Shown: piece by piece, positions 1-9,224 of the stretch
How positions within the stretch are numbered: the first letter of the stretch is position 1
How the letters are laid out: each line of letters starts with the position of its first letter
Assembly (NCBI RefSeq): GCF_910580175.1
Contig: NZ_CAJTXD010000002.1
Location: 310,001 to 374,000, forward strand
Source of the DNA: an uncultured Alistipes sp.
Lineage (GTDB): Bacteria; Bacteroidota; Bacteroidia; Bacteroidales; Rikenellaceae
Direction of reading: 5' to 3'
Length of the DNA: 64,000 nt
Notes under the pieces: generated by a model
What the model was told of the DNA's origin: nothing
The model's input: the letters and a program-made list of their open reading frames with translations, nothing else
The model's database searches: none
Program-made: the position numbers and the translations under genes

Positions 1-1466
1 ATCGTTCCCAGCTGCCATTTGCGGCCGATGGCATCCTTGACCATGAAGTCGAGCTTCGGCCCGTAGAATGCCGCTTCGCCGTATTCCACCACGGTGTTGA
101 GTCCTTTCTCCTTGGCAGCCTGCATGATCGCCGATTCGGCTTTCTCCCAATTTTCGTCCGAGCCGATGTATTTCTCGGTGTTGTTGGGATCGCGCAGCGA
201 AATCTGTGCCGTATAGTCGTCGAACTTCAGCGTCTTGAAAATGTAGAGCACAATGTCGATCACGCGTTCGAACTCTTCGAGCAGTTGATCCGGCCGCACG
301 AAGAGGTGGGCGTCGTCCTGCGTGAAGCCGCGTACGCGCGTCAGACCGTGCAGCTCGCCCGACTGTTCGTAGCGGTAGACGGTGCCGAATTCGGCCAGAC
401 GCACCGGCAGTTCCTTGTAGGAGCGCGGTTTCGAGCGGTAGATTTCGCAGTGGTGCGGGCAGTTCATCGGCTTGAGCAGGTATTCTTCGCCTTCGATCGG
501 GGTGTGGATCGGCTGGAACGAGTCCTTGCCGTATTTGGCATAGTGGCCCGAGGTCACGTAGAGTTCCTTGTTGCCGATATGGGGCGTGATGACCTGCTGG
601 TAGCCGTACTCTTTCTGCACGCCGCGCAGGAACTGCTCCAGCCGGTCGCGCAGGGCGGCGCCTTTGGGCAGCCACAACGGCAGACCCTGACCTACGCGCT
701 GCGAGAACGTGAAGAGTTCGAGGTCTTTGCCCAGTTTGCGGTGGTCGCGTTTTTTGGCCTCCTCCATCATGGCGAGGTATTCGTCGAGCATCGATTTCTT
801 GGGGAACGCGATGCCGTAGATGCGCGTCAGCATCTTGTTCTTCTCGTTGCCGCGCCAGTAGGCACCCGCCACCGAGGTAAGTTTGATCGCCTTGATATAG
901 CCCGTGTTAGGGATGTGGGGGCCGCGGCACAGGTCGGTAAAGCTGCCGTTGGTGTAGAACGAGATCGTGCCGTCCTCCAGATCGGAGATCAGCTCGATCT
1001 TATACGGGTCGCCCTTTTCGGTAAAGGTCTTCAGCGCTTCGGCCTTGGGCACTTCGCGGCGGACGAGTTCTTCTTTGTTGCGGGCCAGCTCCTGCATCTT
1101 CTGTTCGATCTTCTCCAGATCGGATTCAGTGATGGGCGCCGGGCTGTCGACGTCATAGTAGAAGCCGTTTTCGATGGCCGGGCCGATGCCGAACTTGATG
1201 CCCGGATAGAGCGCTTCGAGCGCCTCGGCCAGCAGGTGCGACGAGGTGTGCCAGAAAGCGTGCTTGCCCTCGGCGTCGTCCCACTTGTAGAATTTGATCG
1301 AAGCGTCTTCTTCGATCGGGCGCGTCATGTCGGTCGTCGCGCCGTTTACCGAAGCGGCCAGAGAGTCGGCAGCTAAACGAGGGCTGATGCTCTCGGCGAT
1401 CCGGTAGGCAGTCGTTCCCTTTTCGAACTCGCGGACGGAGCCGTCGGGAAAAGTGATTTTGATCAT
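1..1466 (-). CDS. thrS: threonine--tRNA ligase, C-terminus cut by window edge
   Basis: Class II aminoacyl-tRNA synthetase that charges tRNA-Thr in the cytoplasm. About 488 codons are visible. The N-terminal TGS domain opens with IKITFPDG (residues 2-9), followed by the editing/SAD domain with the HTSSH zinc motif at 73-77. The catalytic core follows, with NCPHHCEIYRS and the motif 2 stretch RVRGFTQDDAHLF. The rest of the core and the anticodon-binding domain lie outside the window. ATG at 1466 fits the family N-terminus. An in-frame ATG at 1547 would add 27 Gly/Thr-rich codons and lies just downstream of a promoter-like box, so a longer form is possible but less likely. Confidence 0.96.
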   Translation of the reverse strand, partial: MIKITFPDGSVREFEKGTTAYRIAESISPRLAADSLAASVNGATTDMTRPIEEDASIKFYKWDDAEGKHAFWHTSSHLLAEALEALYPGIKFGIGPAIENGFYYDVDSPAPITESDLEKIEQKMQELARNKEELVRREVPKAEALKTFTEKGDPYKIELISDLEDGTISFYTNGSFTDLCRGPHIPNTGYIKAIKLTSVAGAYWRGNEKNKMLTRIYGIAFPKKSMLDEYLAMMEEAKKRDHRKLGKDLELFTFSQRVGQGLPLWLPKGAALRDRLEQFLRGVQKEYGYQQVITPHIGNKELYVTSGHYAKYGKDSFQPIHTPIEGEEYLLKPMNCPHHCEIYRSKPRSYKELPVRLAEFGTVYRYEQSGELHGLTRVRGFTQDDAHLFVRPDQLLEEFERVIDIVLYIFKTLKFDDYTAQISLRDPNNTEKYIGSDENWEKAESAIMQAAKEKGLNTVVEYGEAAFYGPKLDFMVKDAIGRKWQLGT

Positions 1467-1551
1467 TTCGGTGTTATGAATTGGTTTTCGGGCCTTTGAC
1501 GCTTCCACAATTACGAGACGGAATACGCCGCCGGTGCCGGTTGTCATGGTG

Positions 1552-1559
1552 CAAAGTTA
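1552..1559 (-). promoter_or_regulatory. -7 box TAACTTTG upstream of thrS
   Basis: On the minus strand the sequence reads TAACTTTG, a perfect match to the Bacteroidetes TAnnTTTG element. No clear TTTG sits 19-20 nt upstream. Transcription would start near 1547, leaving a leader of about 80 nt before the thrS start at 1466. Confidence 0.5.
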
Positions 1560-1622
1560 AGAATATTCTTCGGATTTCGCCAGCTTGCAGGCCTGGAAAT
1601 CGCTCGCTGGGCCATGCGGGGT

Positions 1623-2720
1623 TTATTCTTCCTTGGGGGTGTCGGCCGGGGCTTCCTTGCGGTGGCCGTCGCGGTTGCCGCGTTCGCGTTCGGCATGGGG
1701 CAGCGGGTCGGCCGACCATTCGGCCCAGGCGCGGCGATGCCCTACGATGTCGATCGCCGCATAGATCGCATTGCGCATCGACTGGGCGTCGGCCTTGTTC
1801 TGGCCGGCGATGTCGAACGCCGTGCCGTGGTCGGGCGAGGTGCGCACGCAGGAGAGACCAGCCGTGAAGTTCACGCCGTCGGGCGAGAGACTCTTGAAAG
1901 GGGCCAGCCCTTGGTCGTGGTACATCGCCAGAATGCCGTCGTAGCGGGTATATCCGCCCCCGGCGAAGAGTCCGTCGGCCGCAAAGGGGCCGAACGCCAG
2001 GATGCCTTTCGCATAGGCTTCGACAATGGCCGGCTTGATGATTTCCTGCTCCTCGTGGCCCAGCAGCCCGCCGTCGCCGGCATGGGGGTTGAGCGCCATC
2101 ACGGCGATGCGCGGCGCCACGATGCCGAAGTCCTCGATCAGCGTGCGCTGCATGGTCTCCAGGTCGCGGACGATCTTTTCGCGGGTTATGTTGCGGCTGA
2201 TTTCCGCCACAGGGATGTGTTTCGTTACCAGACCGATGCGCAGGATGTCGCTGCACATGATCATCAGCGGCTCGCCCTCCAGTTCGGCCCCCAGATACTC
2301 CGTGTGGCCCGTGTAGCGGAAGTCGTCGCTCTGCACCGTTTCTTTGTCGAACGGCGCCGTTACCAGCGCATCGAGGTGCCCGGCCTTGAGGTCTTGCATG
2401 GCGCAGCGCAGCGCTTCTACTGCGGCGCGTCCCGCTTCGGGCGTCGCCTTGCCTGGTTCGATCCGTTCCATCTCGCCGCAGGCTGCCAGATTGACCTTGC
2501 CGCGGCGCGCTTCGTGGGCCGAAACGATCGGATTGAACGTCGGTTCTTCTGCGTCGGCGAGGCTCCTGCGATAGTATTCGGCAGCCTGGGGCGAGCCGTA
2601 CACGACCGGCGTGCACAACTCGGTCATGCGCGTGTCGGCAAGCGCCTTGAGAATGATTTCCCAGCCGATGCCGTTCGGGTCGCCCTGAGCGATGCCTATT
2701 TTGAGTTTCTGTTCGGACAT
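1623..2720 (-). CDS. pdxA: 4-hydroxythreonine-4-phosphate dehydrogenase
   Basis: NAD-dependent, metal-using dehydrogenase of the DXP-dependent pyridoxal 5'-phosphate pathway (365 aa). The family opening KIGIAQGDPNGIGWEIILK is present. The substrate and metal ligands appear as HTEYLGAEL, NPHAGDGGLLGHEE and YHDQGLAPFK, and the C-terminal block GLSCVRTSPDHGTAFDIAG is intact. The last ~40 residues form a charged tail (ERERGNRDGHRKEA) beyond the usual end. ATG at 2720 was chosen because the extra upstream codons up to 2771 overlap the promoter. Confidence 0.95.
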   Translation of the reverse strand: MSEQKLKIGIAQGDPNGIGWEIILKALADTRMTELCTPVVYGSPQAAEYYRRSLADAEEPTFNPIVSAHEARRGKVNLAACGEMERIEPGKATPEAGRAAVEALRCAMQDLKAGHLDALVTAPFDKETVQSDDFRYTGHTEYLGAELEGEPLMIMCSDILRIGLVTKHIPVAEISRNITREKIVRDLETMQRTLIEDFGIVAPRIAVMALNPHAGDGGLLGHEEQEIIKPAIVEAYAKGILAFGPFAADGLFAGGGYTRYDGILAMYHDQGLAPFKSLSPDGVNFTAGLSCVRTSPDHGTAFDIAGQNKADAQSMRNAIYAAIDIVGHRRAWAEWSADPLPHAERERGNRDGHRKEAPADTPKEE

Positions 2721-2740
2721 AATCGAAAGTTTATCTATTG

Positions 2741-2772
2741 CAAAGATAACGTAACATGCGGGCAATGCCAAA
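2741..2772 (-). promoter_or_regulatory. promoter of pdxA
   Basis: Minus-strand TTTG (2769-2772), 20 nt spacer, then TATCTTTG (2741-2748). This is the full Bacteroidetes consensus, about 20 nt upstream of the pdxA start at 2720. Confidence 0.7.
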
Positions 2773-2906
2773 TTTGTAGGTCTCTTTTTCTTGCCGGGTC
2801 ATTTCGTGCCGGAGTCTGCGGTGCATCCGTTCGAGCATTGCGGCTCCGGAGGTTTCGGGCCTGCGGACGGGATTCGGAGTTCGCGCTGCGGCCCGATGTC
2901 CCGTTT

Positions 2907-3644
2907 TCAGCGCCTCCTCCTGAATTCCGCACAGACGATCCCCGTCGCCATCGCCACGTTGAGCGACTCCGAGCCGCGGCGGTCGGCCGGATAGGGCGGG
3001 ATGTAGAGTTTGCGGGTCACCGTGCAGGCCGTTTCGGGGCGTACGCCGCGCCCTTCGTTGCCCATCACGACGATTCCGTGCGGCGTCAGCGGCGTGTCGT
3101 AGAGGTTGTCGCCCTCCAGGAACGTGCCGTAGACCGGGATTTCCTGCCGGGCCGCCTCGTCGAGGTAGCGGGGCAGGTCGGTGTAGTGTAGCCTCACGCG
3201 CAGGATAGCGCCCATCGTCGCCTGCACCACCTTGGGGTTGAAGCAGTCGGCCGTTCCCTCGGAGCATACGATGTCGCCGATGCCGAACCAGTCGGCCAGC
3301 CGGACGATCGTGCCCAGATTGCCCGGGTTCTGCACGTCGTCCAGCGCCAGCACCAGCGCGTCGGCAGCCTGCGCCATGTCGAGGTCGTAGCGGGGTATCT
3401 CCACCAGCGCCAGCGAGTTGTTGGCCGTCTTCAGGAGCGACAGCCTCTCCATGTCGCGCGGCGCGACGGTCTCCACTTCCGGCCCCTCGAAAATCCCCTC
3501 CAGAGCGAATATTTTGCGCACGCGGAACTGCGACGTCCGCAGTTCGCCGATCAGTTTTTCGCCCTCGGCCACGAACAGCCCATGTTGCATACGGCTCCGT
3601 TTTTCGGCCAGGTCGCGTACCAGTTGGATCTCGGCTTTCGTCAT
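2907..3644 (-). CDS. TrmH/SpoU family RNA 2'-O-methyltransferase
   Basis: SPOUT-fold, SAM-dependent methyltransferase acting on rRNA or tRNA (245 aa). An N-terminal substrate-binding region (RDLAEKRSRMQHGLFVAEGE) precedes the knotted SPOUT domain. The three family motifs are visible: NPGNLGTIVRLADWFG (motif 1), VVMGNEGRGV (motif 2) and SLNVAMATGI (motif 3). Its ATG overlaps the rnz stop by 4 nt, so the two are translationally coupled. The exact target nucleotide cannot be told from sequence. The 136 nt between its stop and the pdxA promoter hold no gene. Confidence 0.9.
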   Translation of the reverse strand: MTKAEIQLVRDLAEKRSRMQHGLFVAEGEKLIGELRTSQFRVRKIFALEGIFEGPEVETVAPRDMERLSLLKTANNSLALVEIPRYDLDMAQAADALVLALDDVQNPGNLGTIVRLADWFGIGDIVCSEGTADCFNPKVVQATMGAILRVRLHYTDLPRYLDEAARQEIPVYGTFLEGDNLYDTPLTPHGIVVMGNEGRGVRPETACTVTRKLYIPPYPADRRGSESLNVAMATGIVCAEFRRRR

Positions 3645-4564
3645 CTTTGTTTTTCTATCGTGAATGTGCTTCCCTCGATGGCAGGATAGGTTTCGGGGAA
3701 TAGTTCGCGGGCTTCGTCTACCAGCACTTGCTCGTCCTTGTAGCGCGACGAGTAGTGGCCGATTACTAACCGTCCGGCTTCGGCCCGCAGGGCTGCTTTC
3801 GCCGCTTCTTCCGTCGTCGAGTGTCCCCGCTGGCGGGCCGCCTTGCGCTCATCCGCCGCGTAGGTCGCTTCGTGATACATCAGATCGACCCCGGCGGCCA
3901 GCTTCGCGGCCTTGGCCGAGTAGGCCGTGTCCGAAAGGTAGGCGTAGGCCCGGGGGCGGTAGGGCAGGTAGGTCAGTTCGGCGTTGGGCAGCACCTCGCC
4001 CGTGTCGAGCGTCACGTCTTCGCCTCGTTTCGCCGCCGCGATTTGAGCGATCGAGAGACCGTATTTGCCGATTTTGAACTTGTCGACGTTCAGCGGCGGG
4101 CATTTCTCGCGGAACAGAAACCCCGCGGTGGGGACGCGGTGGCGCAGCGGGATGCTCCACACCTCCAGCGTTCGGTTTTCCAGCAGCAGCGCATGCTCCG
4201 TTGTCCGCACCTCGTGCCACTCCGCTTCGTAGGGCAGTTCGCTGTCGAAATAGCGCAGATGGCAGGCCAGGATGTCGCCGAACGGTGCCGGTGCATAGAT
4301 CGGCAGGGGCGTGCGGCGGCCGTAGAGACCCAGCGTCGAGAGCAGCGGAAAGAGTCCGAACACATGGTCCCCATGCAGGTGCGAGATGAACACGGCCCGC
4401 AGTTTCAGCGGGTTGATGCCCGTGCGGATCATCTGCTGCTGCACCCCCTCGCCGGCGTCGACCAGATAATATTGTTCGTGCACGTTGACCGCCTGCGCCG
4501 ACGGATGGCGCGCGGCGGTCGGCTTGGCCGACGAGGAACCCAATATGGTAACCGAGAAACTCAT
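3641..4564 (-). CDS. rnz: ribonuclease Z (tRNA 3'-endonuclease)
   Basis: Zinc-dependent metallo-beta-lactamase-fold nuclease that trims tRNA 3' ends (307 aa, the usual short-form length). The metal motif SHLHGDHVFGLF lies near residues 60-71. Other ligand regions are YHEATY and the C-terminal GHYSSRY, with the family stretch PLRHRVPTAGFLF in between. It overlaps the downstream methyltransferase by 4 nt, forming an RNA-processing pair. Confidence 0.94.
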   Translation of the reverse strand: MSFSVTILGSSSAKPTAARHPSAQAVNVHEQYYLVDAGEGVQQQMIRTGINPLKLRAVFISHLHGDHVFGLFPLLSTLGLYGRRTPLPIYAPAPFGDILACHLRYFDSELPYEAEWHEVRTTEHALLLENRTLEVWSIPLRHRVPTAGFLFREKCPPLNVDKFKIGKYGLSIAQIAAAKRGEDVTLDTGEVLPNAELTYLPYRPRAYAYLSDTAYSAKAAKLAAGVDLMYHEATYAADERKAARQRGHSTTEEAAKAALRAEAGRLVIGHYSSRYKDEQVLVDEARELFPETYPAIEGSTFTIEKQR

Positions 4565-4617
4565 TCCTTTTCGATTTTATGGGGCATCGCCCGCTTCCTT
4601 GTCGTGCGGCCGGCGGC

Positions 4618-5544
4618 CTATTTCAGCAAAAACCGTTCGCAGTCCAGCGCCGCCACGCAGCCTGAACCGGCGGCCGTGATGGCCTGGCGGTAGTGCGGAT
4701 CTTTGACGTCGCCCGCGGCGAAGACGCCTTCGATGTTGGTCTTCGATGTGCCGCCCTTTACCTTGATGTATCCCTCGTCGTCGAGTTCGAGCTGGCCGGC
4801 GAAAAGTTCGGTGTTGGGGTGGTGTCCGATCGCCAGGAAGAAGCCCGCGATGTCGATCTTCGTCTCCGTGCCGTCGTTCTTGCGCAGCAGGGCGCCCGTC
4901 ACGCCCGATTCGTCGCCCAGCACTTCGGCCGTGTTGTGTTCGAAGAGCACTTCGATGTTGGGTGTGGCGAATACGCGTTCCTGCATCGCTTTCGAAGCGC
5001 GCAGATAGGGTTTGCGCACGATCATGTATACCTTGTTGCAGAGCGAGGCCAGGTAGGTCGCTTCTTCGCACGCCGTGTCGCCGCCGCCCACCACGGCCAC
5101 ATCTTTCTTGCGGTAGAAGAATCCGTCGCACGTGGCGCAGGCGCTCACGCCCTGGCCGCGGTATTTCGTTTCGGAGGGGAGGCCCAGGTACTTGGCTGTG
5201 GCTCCCGTGGCTATGATGACGCTGTGGGCCTTGATCTCCTTCGTTCCGTCGATTACCGCATGGAACGGCCGCGACGAGAGGTCGATTTCGGTCACTGCGC
5301 CTGTGCGGATGTCGGCGCCGAAGCGTTGGGCCTGTTTGCGCAGGTCGGCCATCAGCTGGTTGCCGTCCACCCCCTCGGGGTAGCCCGGGAAGTTCTCCAC
5401 TTCGGTGGTCGTCGTTAGCTGGCCGCCCGGTTCGATCCCCTCGTAGAGTACCGGGGCCAGGTTGGCGCGCGACGTATAGATGGCGGCAGTGTAGCCCGCA
5501 GGGCCGCTGCCGATGATGAGTACCTTTGTTTCTTCGATTTCCAT
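4618..5544 (-). CDS. trxB: thioredoxin-disulfide reductase
   Basis: FAD/NADPH enzyme that keeps thioredoxin reduced (308 aa from this start). Visible motifs are the FAD-binding GSGPAGYTAAIY, the redox-active CATC in VSACATCDGFF, the NADPH-binding GGGDTACEEA, and FAAGDVKDPHYRQA near the end. An in-frame ATG at 5574 adds ten residues and overlaps the upstream WG-repeat gene by 13 nt. ATG at 5544 gives the usual family N-terminus and is preferred. It is the last gene of the operon read from the promoter at 9225-9255. Confidence 0.95.
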   Translation of the reverse strand: MEIEETKVLIIGSGPAGYTAAIYTSRANLAPVLYEGIEPGGQLTTTTEVENFPGYPEGVDGNQLMADLRKQAQRFGADIRTGAVTEIDLSSRPFHAVIDGTKEIKAHSVIIATGATAKYLGLPSETKYRGQGVSACATCDGFFYRKKDVAVVGGGDTACEEATYLASLCNKVYMIVRKPYLRASKAMQERVFATPNIEVLFEHNTAEVLGDESGVTGALLRKNDGTETKIDIAGFFLAIGHHPNTELFAGQLELDDEGYIKVKGGTSKTNIEGVFAAGDVKDPHYRQAITAAGSGCVAALDCERFLLK

Positions 5545-5561
5545 CTTGTCTGTCGATTTAT

Positions 5562-6542
5562 TTATGATTTGCATTCATTTATCGTTCCGAATTCGGTCTG
5601 CTGCCGCCCCATGTAGTCGAAAAGCGCCCATCGGCCGTCGCGGCGGACGTAGACGATGCTCTCGGCTGGTCTGTAATCGACGATTTCGTATTCGGGCGGG
5701 ATGATATAGGTGCCTTCGCGGTCGATGAGTCCCATGCCCGTCGGGGTTTCGACCTCGGCGCGTCCTTCGTGGAAGTCGTCGGCCCAGAGGTATCGCGACT
5801 CGATCACGGGACGGTTGTCGGCATCTACGTAGCCGAAGCCTGTTTCGTCCTCTACGCAGATCAGCCCCTCGAAAAGATGGCTCGTCCAGCGGTGCCCGTC
5901 CAATGTGCGGATCGGATTGTAGTGTGCGGATATGTCGTTGGCGGCCTGCGGCCCGGATGCCTCGGTCAGGCGTCGCCGCAGGGCCTCGAACGCTTCGGTG
6001 TCGCGACGGCGGTCGCCGCCGATCCGTGCATCGTGGTAGCGCAGGACGACTATCCGCCCGGCGCACCAGCGCAGATTTCCGGCCTTGAGGCCGTTGTGTG
6101 CGAATTGCAGACCCTCCAGTTCTTTTTCGAGCGTATCCAGCGCCCGAAGCAGCGTGTCGCGGTCTTCGGTAAGCAGCGCTTGGTCGAAATCCTTGCCTTC
6201 AGGCAGGTGTTGCAGTACCAGGTCGCAATGTTGTTCGATGCCCGCATGGTCTTTCCAGCAGAGTTCGCCCGGCAGAATCCGGTAGTCGGTCAGCGCCGGG
6301 GTGTTGAGCCGTTTGATGGCTGCTGCGGTGCGTTCGATGCAGGGCAGGGCCGAGGGCGTCAGCGGCATGGAGAGCAGCCAGCGGCGCCCCTGCCAGCGGA
6401 TGCGGGCTTCGGCGAAGCGCGTCGTGCGCATAAGGTGCGGCAGCCCGTTGGACGCGGTTTCGGCCTGGGCATCGACGAGGGTGCGGAAAGAGAGGTCAGG
6501 CGTGAGCAGTGCCCGCGAAAAGATCGGAAGGGTCGGGATCAT
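5562..6542 (-). CDS. protein kinase-like protein with WG repeats, catalytic Asp missing
   Basis: A 326-aa protein: residues ~30-190 resemble a small Ser/Thr kinase fold, and residues ~215-320 carry WG-type repeats (GFGYVDADNRP, GMGLIDREGTYIIPPEYE, GRWALFDYMGRQ). Where active kinases have H-x-D-L-K-x-x-N, this protein reads HNGLKAGNL (residues 149-157), so the catalytic Asp is Gly. The metal-binding DFG/DFD region is replaced by RYHD. It is probably a pseudokinase. It starts 3 nt after the VWA gene stop and overlaps or abuts trxB. A related protein with an intact motif lies at 9244-10383. Function unknown; a regulatory partner role is inference. Confidence 0.75.
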   Translation of the reverse strand: MIPTLPIFSRALLTPDLSFRTLVDAQAETASNGLPHLMRTTRFAEARIRWQGRRWLLSMPLTPSALPCIERTAAAIKRLNTPALTDYRILPGELCWKDHAGIEQHCDLVLQHLPEGKDFDQALLTEDRDTLLRALDTLEKELEGLQFAHNGLKAGNLRWCAGRIVVLRYHDARIGGDRRRDTEAFEALRRRLTEASGPQAANDISAHYNPIRTLDGHRWTSHLFEGLICVEDETGFGYVDADNRPVIESRYLWADDFHEGRAEVETPTGMGLIDREGTYIIPPEYEIVDYRPAESIVYVRRDGRWALFDYMGRQQTEFGTINECKS

Positions 6543-6545
6543 CGT

Positions 6546-7403
6546 TCATTCGGTTTTTACGCTGATCGAACCGATGTTGAGCATGGACACCAGTTCGGCG
6601 GCCGAGGCGTTGAAACTCATGCCCCGGAACGGCGGCATGGCGCCCGGCCCCTTGGCTTCGCGGATCATCGGTTCGAAGACTTCGGGCATGCGGCTCGAAC
6701 AGTCGTAGAGCAGCCGTGCGTAGCGGTTGGGGTAGTCGGCCTCGCTGTCGGAGGGGAAAAAGATCGTGCGGTTCCGTTCGTCGGCTGCGATATGGATGTT
6801 GATGAGCAGTACGTGGCCGTCGGCTGTGCGCAGCGAACGGATGCGTTCGGCAGCCGCACGCAGATCGTCGGCTTCGCAGTCGGTGGCCTCGCCGTCAGTG
6901 ATGTTGAAGACCACGGGCGGGAAGCTGGCGGCATGTTCCAGCCGGGCGCACCAGTCGGATGTCAGTTCGCGCGCTTCCACGAGGGCCTGGTACATGGGTG
7001 TACTGCCTGCGGCATGGGGTTCGATCCATCCCGGTGCGAGGATTTCCCGCAGGGCGATCGAGCCGTCGGGCATGCGGTGCTCGATCGTCTCGGTGCGCAC
7101 AGGCATTTCGCAGGCGGCCAGTTCGGCCACGCTCATCATCTTCCGGCCGCCGGGCAGGAGCGCCCGCACTTCGTCGTCGCCCGAGTAGCCGAGGACGGCG
7201 ATGTCGTAGTAGTCGCGTACGCCGTCGTCGCGCCGGGCGCGTTCGACGAGTTCGAACAGCAGGTCGTTGGTAATGGCCGCCACGGCGTCGGCTTTGGTCG
7301 TCAGGCGTCCGCGGAAGCGGATCTGCTCGGTCATCGATCCCGAGCCGTCGATCAGCAGCACAAAAGCTGTGCGGTGGGCGCGTGTGATGCTCTGTGTGTA
7401 CAT
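6546..7403 (-). CDS. VWA-domain (TerY-like) protein
   Basis: A 285-aa, largely single-domain von Willebrand A protein without signal peptide or membrane segment, so cytoplasmic. The MIDAS metal site is complete: D-G-S-G-S at residues 19-23, the conserved Thr in AGSTPMYQAL, and the Asp in NITDGEATD. The compact form resembles TerY-type VWA proteins, which are found next to kinases and phosphatases in TerY-P modules (established association). Here it lies 6 nt after the DUF4954 gene and 3 nt before the pseudokinase gene, so the three form one transcript. The partner or substrate is not known. Confidence 0.8.
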   Translation of the reverse strand: MYTQSITRAHRTAFVLLIDGSGSMTEQIRFRGRLTTKADAVAAITNDLLFELVERARRDDGVRDYYDIAVLGYSGDDEVRALLPGGRKMMSVAELAACEMPVRTETIEHRMPDGSIALREILAPGWIEPHAAGSTPMYQALVEARELTSDWCARLEHAASFPPVVFNITDGEATDCEADDLRAAAERIRSLRTADGHVLLINIHIAADERNRTIFFPSDSEADYPNRYARLLYDCSSRMPEVFEPMIREAKGPGAMPPFRGMSFNASAAELVSMLNIGSISVKTE

Positions 7404-7409
7404 GGGGCG

Positions 7410-9149
7410 CTATTTAAGTCCTCTGACGGAGTAGTAGTCGGCGCGGATTTCGTCGTCGTCGTCGCTGTCCGCGCCGTAACTTACCGAGAGCTGGAGCGAG
7501 TTGTCGCGGTCGCGGTCGGCGTCGGTCGTACGGCGCATCGCGGCATGGGCGTTGTCGGCGGCCGCGATGGCGTCGGCGATCTCTTCGGACGAGGGGGCGT
7601 GGCCCAGCAGCGAGGCGTAGAGGTGTTCGGCCCAGCTGCGGGCGTAGACGGCGTAGTGGATATGAAAAACGCGGAAGCGGTTGTCGATCTCCTGGAAATC
7701 GCTCAATGCTCCGGTCTCGATCTCCTCGACTATGGCTTCGACTTCGCGTTTGGCGATGTATTGGCCCGCCACGTCGAGCCAGCGGCCCGAGCCGTCGTAG
7801 TGCGGGTCGGGAGCCGCGGCGGCCAGCATCTTGCCCAGCGCGGCGACGATGGCTTTGTCGTAGAGCTTGATGCCGCGTTCGAGGGCCGTCGGGCGGATCA
7901 CGGTCTTGCCGTGGATATATTGGTCGGCATCGGGGGCTTGGTCATGCAGCGTGTGGAGCGTGTCGACGGCCCGGAGCATGGCGCCTGTGATGCAGGGGTT
8001 GTACTCCTCGAAGTCGATCACGTCGCGCTTGACTCTGCGGCGGTCGCGCTGGGGCCACTTCTCTATGTCGCGCACCGTGCCGTAGCTGGTCAGGTTGGCG
8101 CCCGGCATGAGTTGCGAGCGCCCCTCCTTTTCGATCAGGTAGGAGTAGGGGAAGATCGAGGTGTCGTGGTGGTCGGGATGGCTGCCCTTGACCATCGTGA
8201 AGGCGCCTTCGACGGCCGGCGACATGATGTAGGCGCCGCTGGCGAACTTGCAGCCCCGCAGGTGTACGGCCTGGTGTACGGCGCCGCTCTTGAAAAGATG
8301 GTTGCTCTGGTTGGAGCCGCTGCCGGCGTTGAAGAACGAGAACATTCCCGCGATGAGCAGCGACGACTTGTGGTGCGACACGGTATACGGCCCGGCGAAG
8401 ATGGCCGCTGCTTCGCCGTTCTCGCAGTGCGAATTGGCGAAAAAGAGCGATTCGCTGGCCGTGAACCCCTTGTCCAAGCGGCAGCATTCGCCCACAAAAC
8501 AACGCTCCAGCGTCGTGCCGTTGTCGATCCGGGCATCCTCGGCCGCAATGAAGTCGTAGGCCTTGACGTCGACGCCCGCGTGCGCCCCGTCGCAGAGGGT
8601 GCCGTTGCAGAGGATCGAGGCGCCCTCGATGGTCGCGTTGTCGCCCAGTCGCATTTCGCGGACGAGCCGGGCACCCGTGATGCGGCAGTTCCTCCCCGTT
8701 TCGCCCAATTCCGAAGCCCGGTTTTCGGCGTAGGCGTCGATCATTTTTCCGAGGGCTTCGACGAGTCGCGGGCGATGGCGGTAGACGGCCATCATGTAGG
8801 CGATCTGCGCTGTCATGCGGTCGTATATCTTTACCGTGCGGCCTCCGCATTCGTTCATCGTGGCTACTTCCGTGCCGTTGCCGAAGGTGCTTCGTGCGCG
8901 GCATTCGAGGGCCGTGGTCTCTTCGACGAGGGTGTCGGCGCCCAGACGGTAGTTTTTTACACGCGAACGCACGACACGGGCGCCCGAGCCGATCTCTACG
9001 CGTCCTTCCAGCCGGCTCTGTTGCAGTTGCGAGGGGGCGAAATCTTCGCTCACGAATACCTGCAACCAGTTTTCGGCCGTCGTGCCCGATTTTTCCGCTG
9101 CGGCGATCTCCTCCGCGGTTAAATTCCTGAATGGGGATAGGGTTGGCAT
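7410..9149 (-). CDS. DUF4954 family protein (left-handed beta-helix type)
   Basis: A 579-aa cytoplasmic protein matching the Bacteroidetes DUF4954 family by recall. The N-terminal half shows hexapeptide-like periodicity typical of left-handed beta-helices (VEIGSGARVVRSRV, LGADTLVEETTALE, LGDNATIEGASILCNG). The C-terminal part is helical and ends in acidic SDDDDEIRADYY. The biochemical role is unknown; beta-helix folds of this kind occur in sugar-nucleotide and acyl transferases. ATG at 9149 (MPTLSPFRN) was chosen because the longer ORF to 9254 runs through the promoter and overlaps the upstream gene. It heads the operon DUF4954-VWA-pseudokinase-trxB. Confidence 0.82.
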   Translation of the reverse strand: MPTLSPFRNLTAEEIAAAEKSGTTAENWLQVFVSEDFAPSQLQQSRLEGRVEIGSGARVVRSRVKNYRLGADTLVEETTALECRARSTFGNGTEVATMNECGGRTVKIYDRMTAQIAYMMAVYRHRPRLVEALGKMIDAYAENRASELGETGRNCRITGARLVREMRLGDNATIEGASILCNGTLCDGAHAGVDVKAYDFIAAEDARIDNGTTLERCFVGECCRLDKGFTASESLFFANSHCENGEAAAIFAGPYTVSHHKSSLLIAGMFSFFNAGSGSNQSNHLFKSGAVHQAVHLRGCKFASGAYIMSPAVEGAFTMVKGSHPDHHDTSIFPYSYLIEKEGRSQLMPGANLTSYGTVRDIEKWPQRDRRRVKRDVIDFEEYNPCITGAMLRAVDTLHTLHDQAPDADQYIHGKTVIRPTALERGIKLYDKAIVAALGKMLAAAAPDPHYDGSGRWLDVAGQYIAKREVEAIVEEIETGALSDFQEIDNRFRVFHIHYAVYARSWAEHLYASLLGHAPSSEEIADAIAAADNAHAAMRRTTDADRDRDNSLQLSVSYGADSDDDDEIRADYYSVRGLK

Positions 9150-9182
9150 TTTCTCTCTGTACCGGATTTTTCCGTTTAGCGC

Positions 9183-9215
9183 GCGGCTTCCTGAAGTCGG
9201 TCGGCAGGAAGCCGC
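9183..9215 (-). promoter_or_regulatory. 11-bp perfect inverted repeat in DUF4954 leader
   Basis: Arms 9183-9193 and 9205-9215 are perfectly complementary (GCGGCTTCCTG and its complement) around an 11-nt loop. The hairpin lies at the very start of the predicted transcript and has no T-run after it, so it is not a simple terminator. It may be a 5' stabilising stem-loop or an operator. Confidence 0.5.
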
Positions 9216-9224
9216 AAATTGTTG

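Noticed and set aside
2731..3267. Minus-strand frame ending MLERMHRRLRHEMTRQEKETYKF between pdxA and the methyltransferase
   Set aside because: Mostly a shadow of the methyltransferase; its end crosses the pdxA promoter and has no homology.
5769..9122. 1117-codon open frame on the plus strand across the kinase/VWA/DUF4954 genes
   Set aside because: It runs antisense to three well-supported genes and has the low-complexity composition typical of GC-rich shadow frames.
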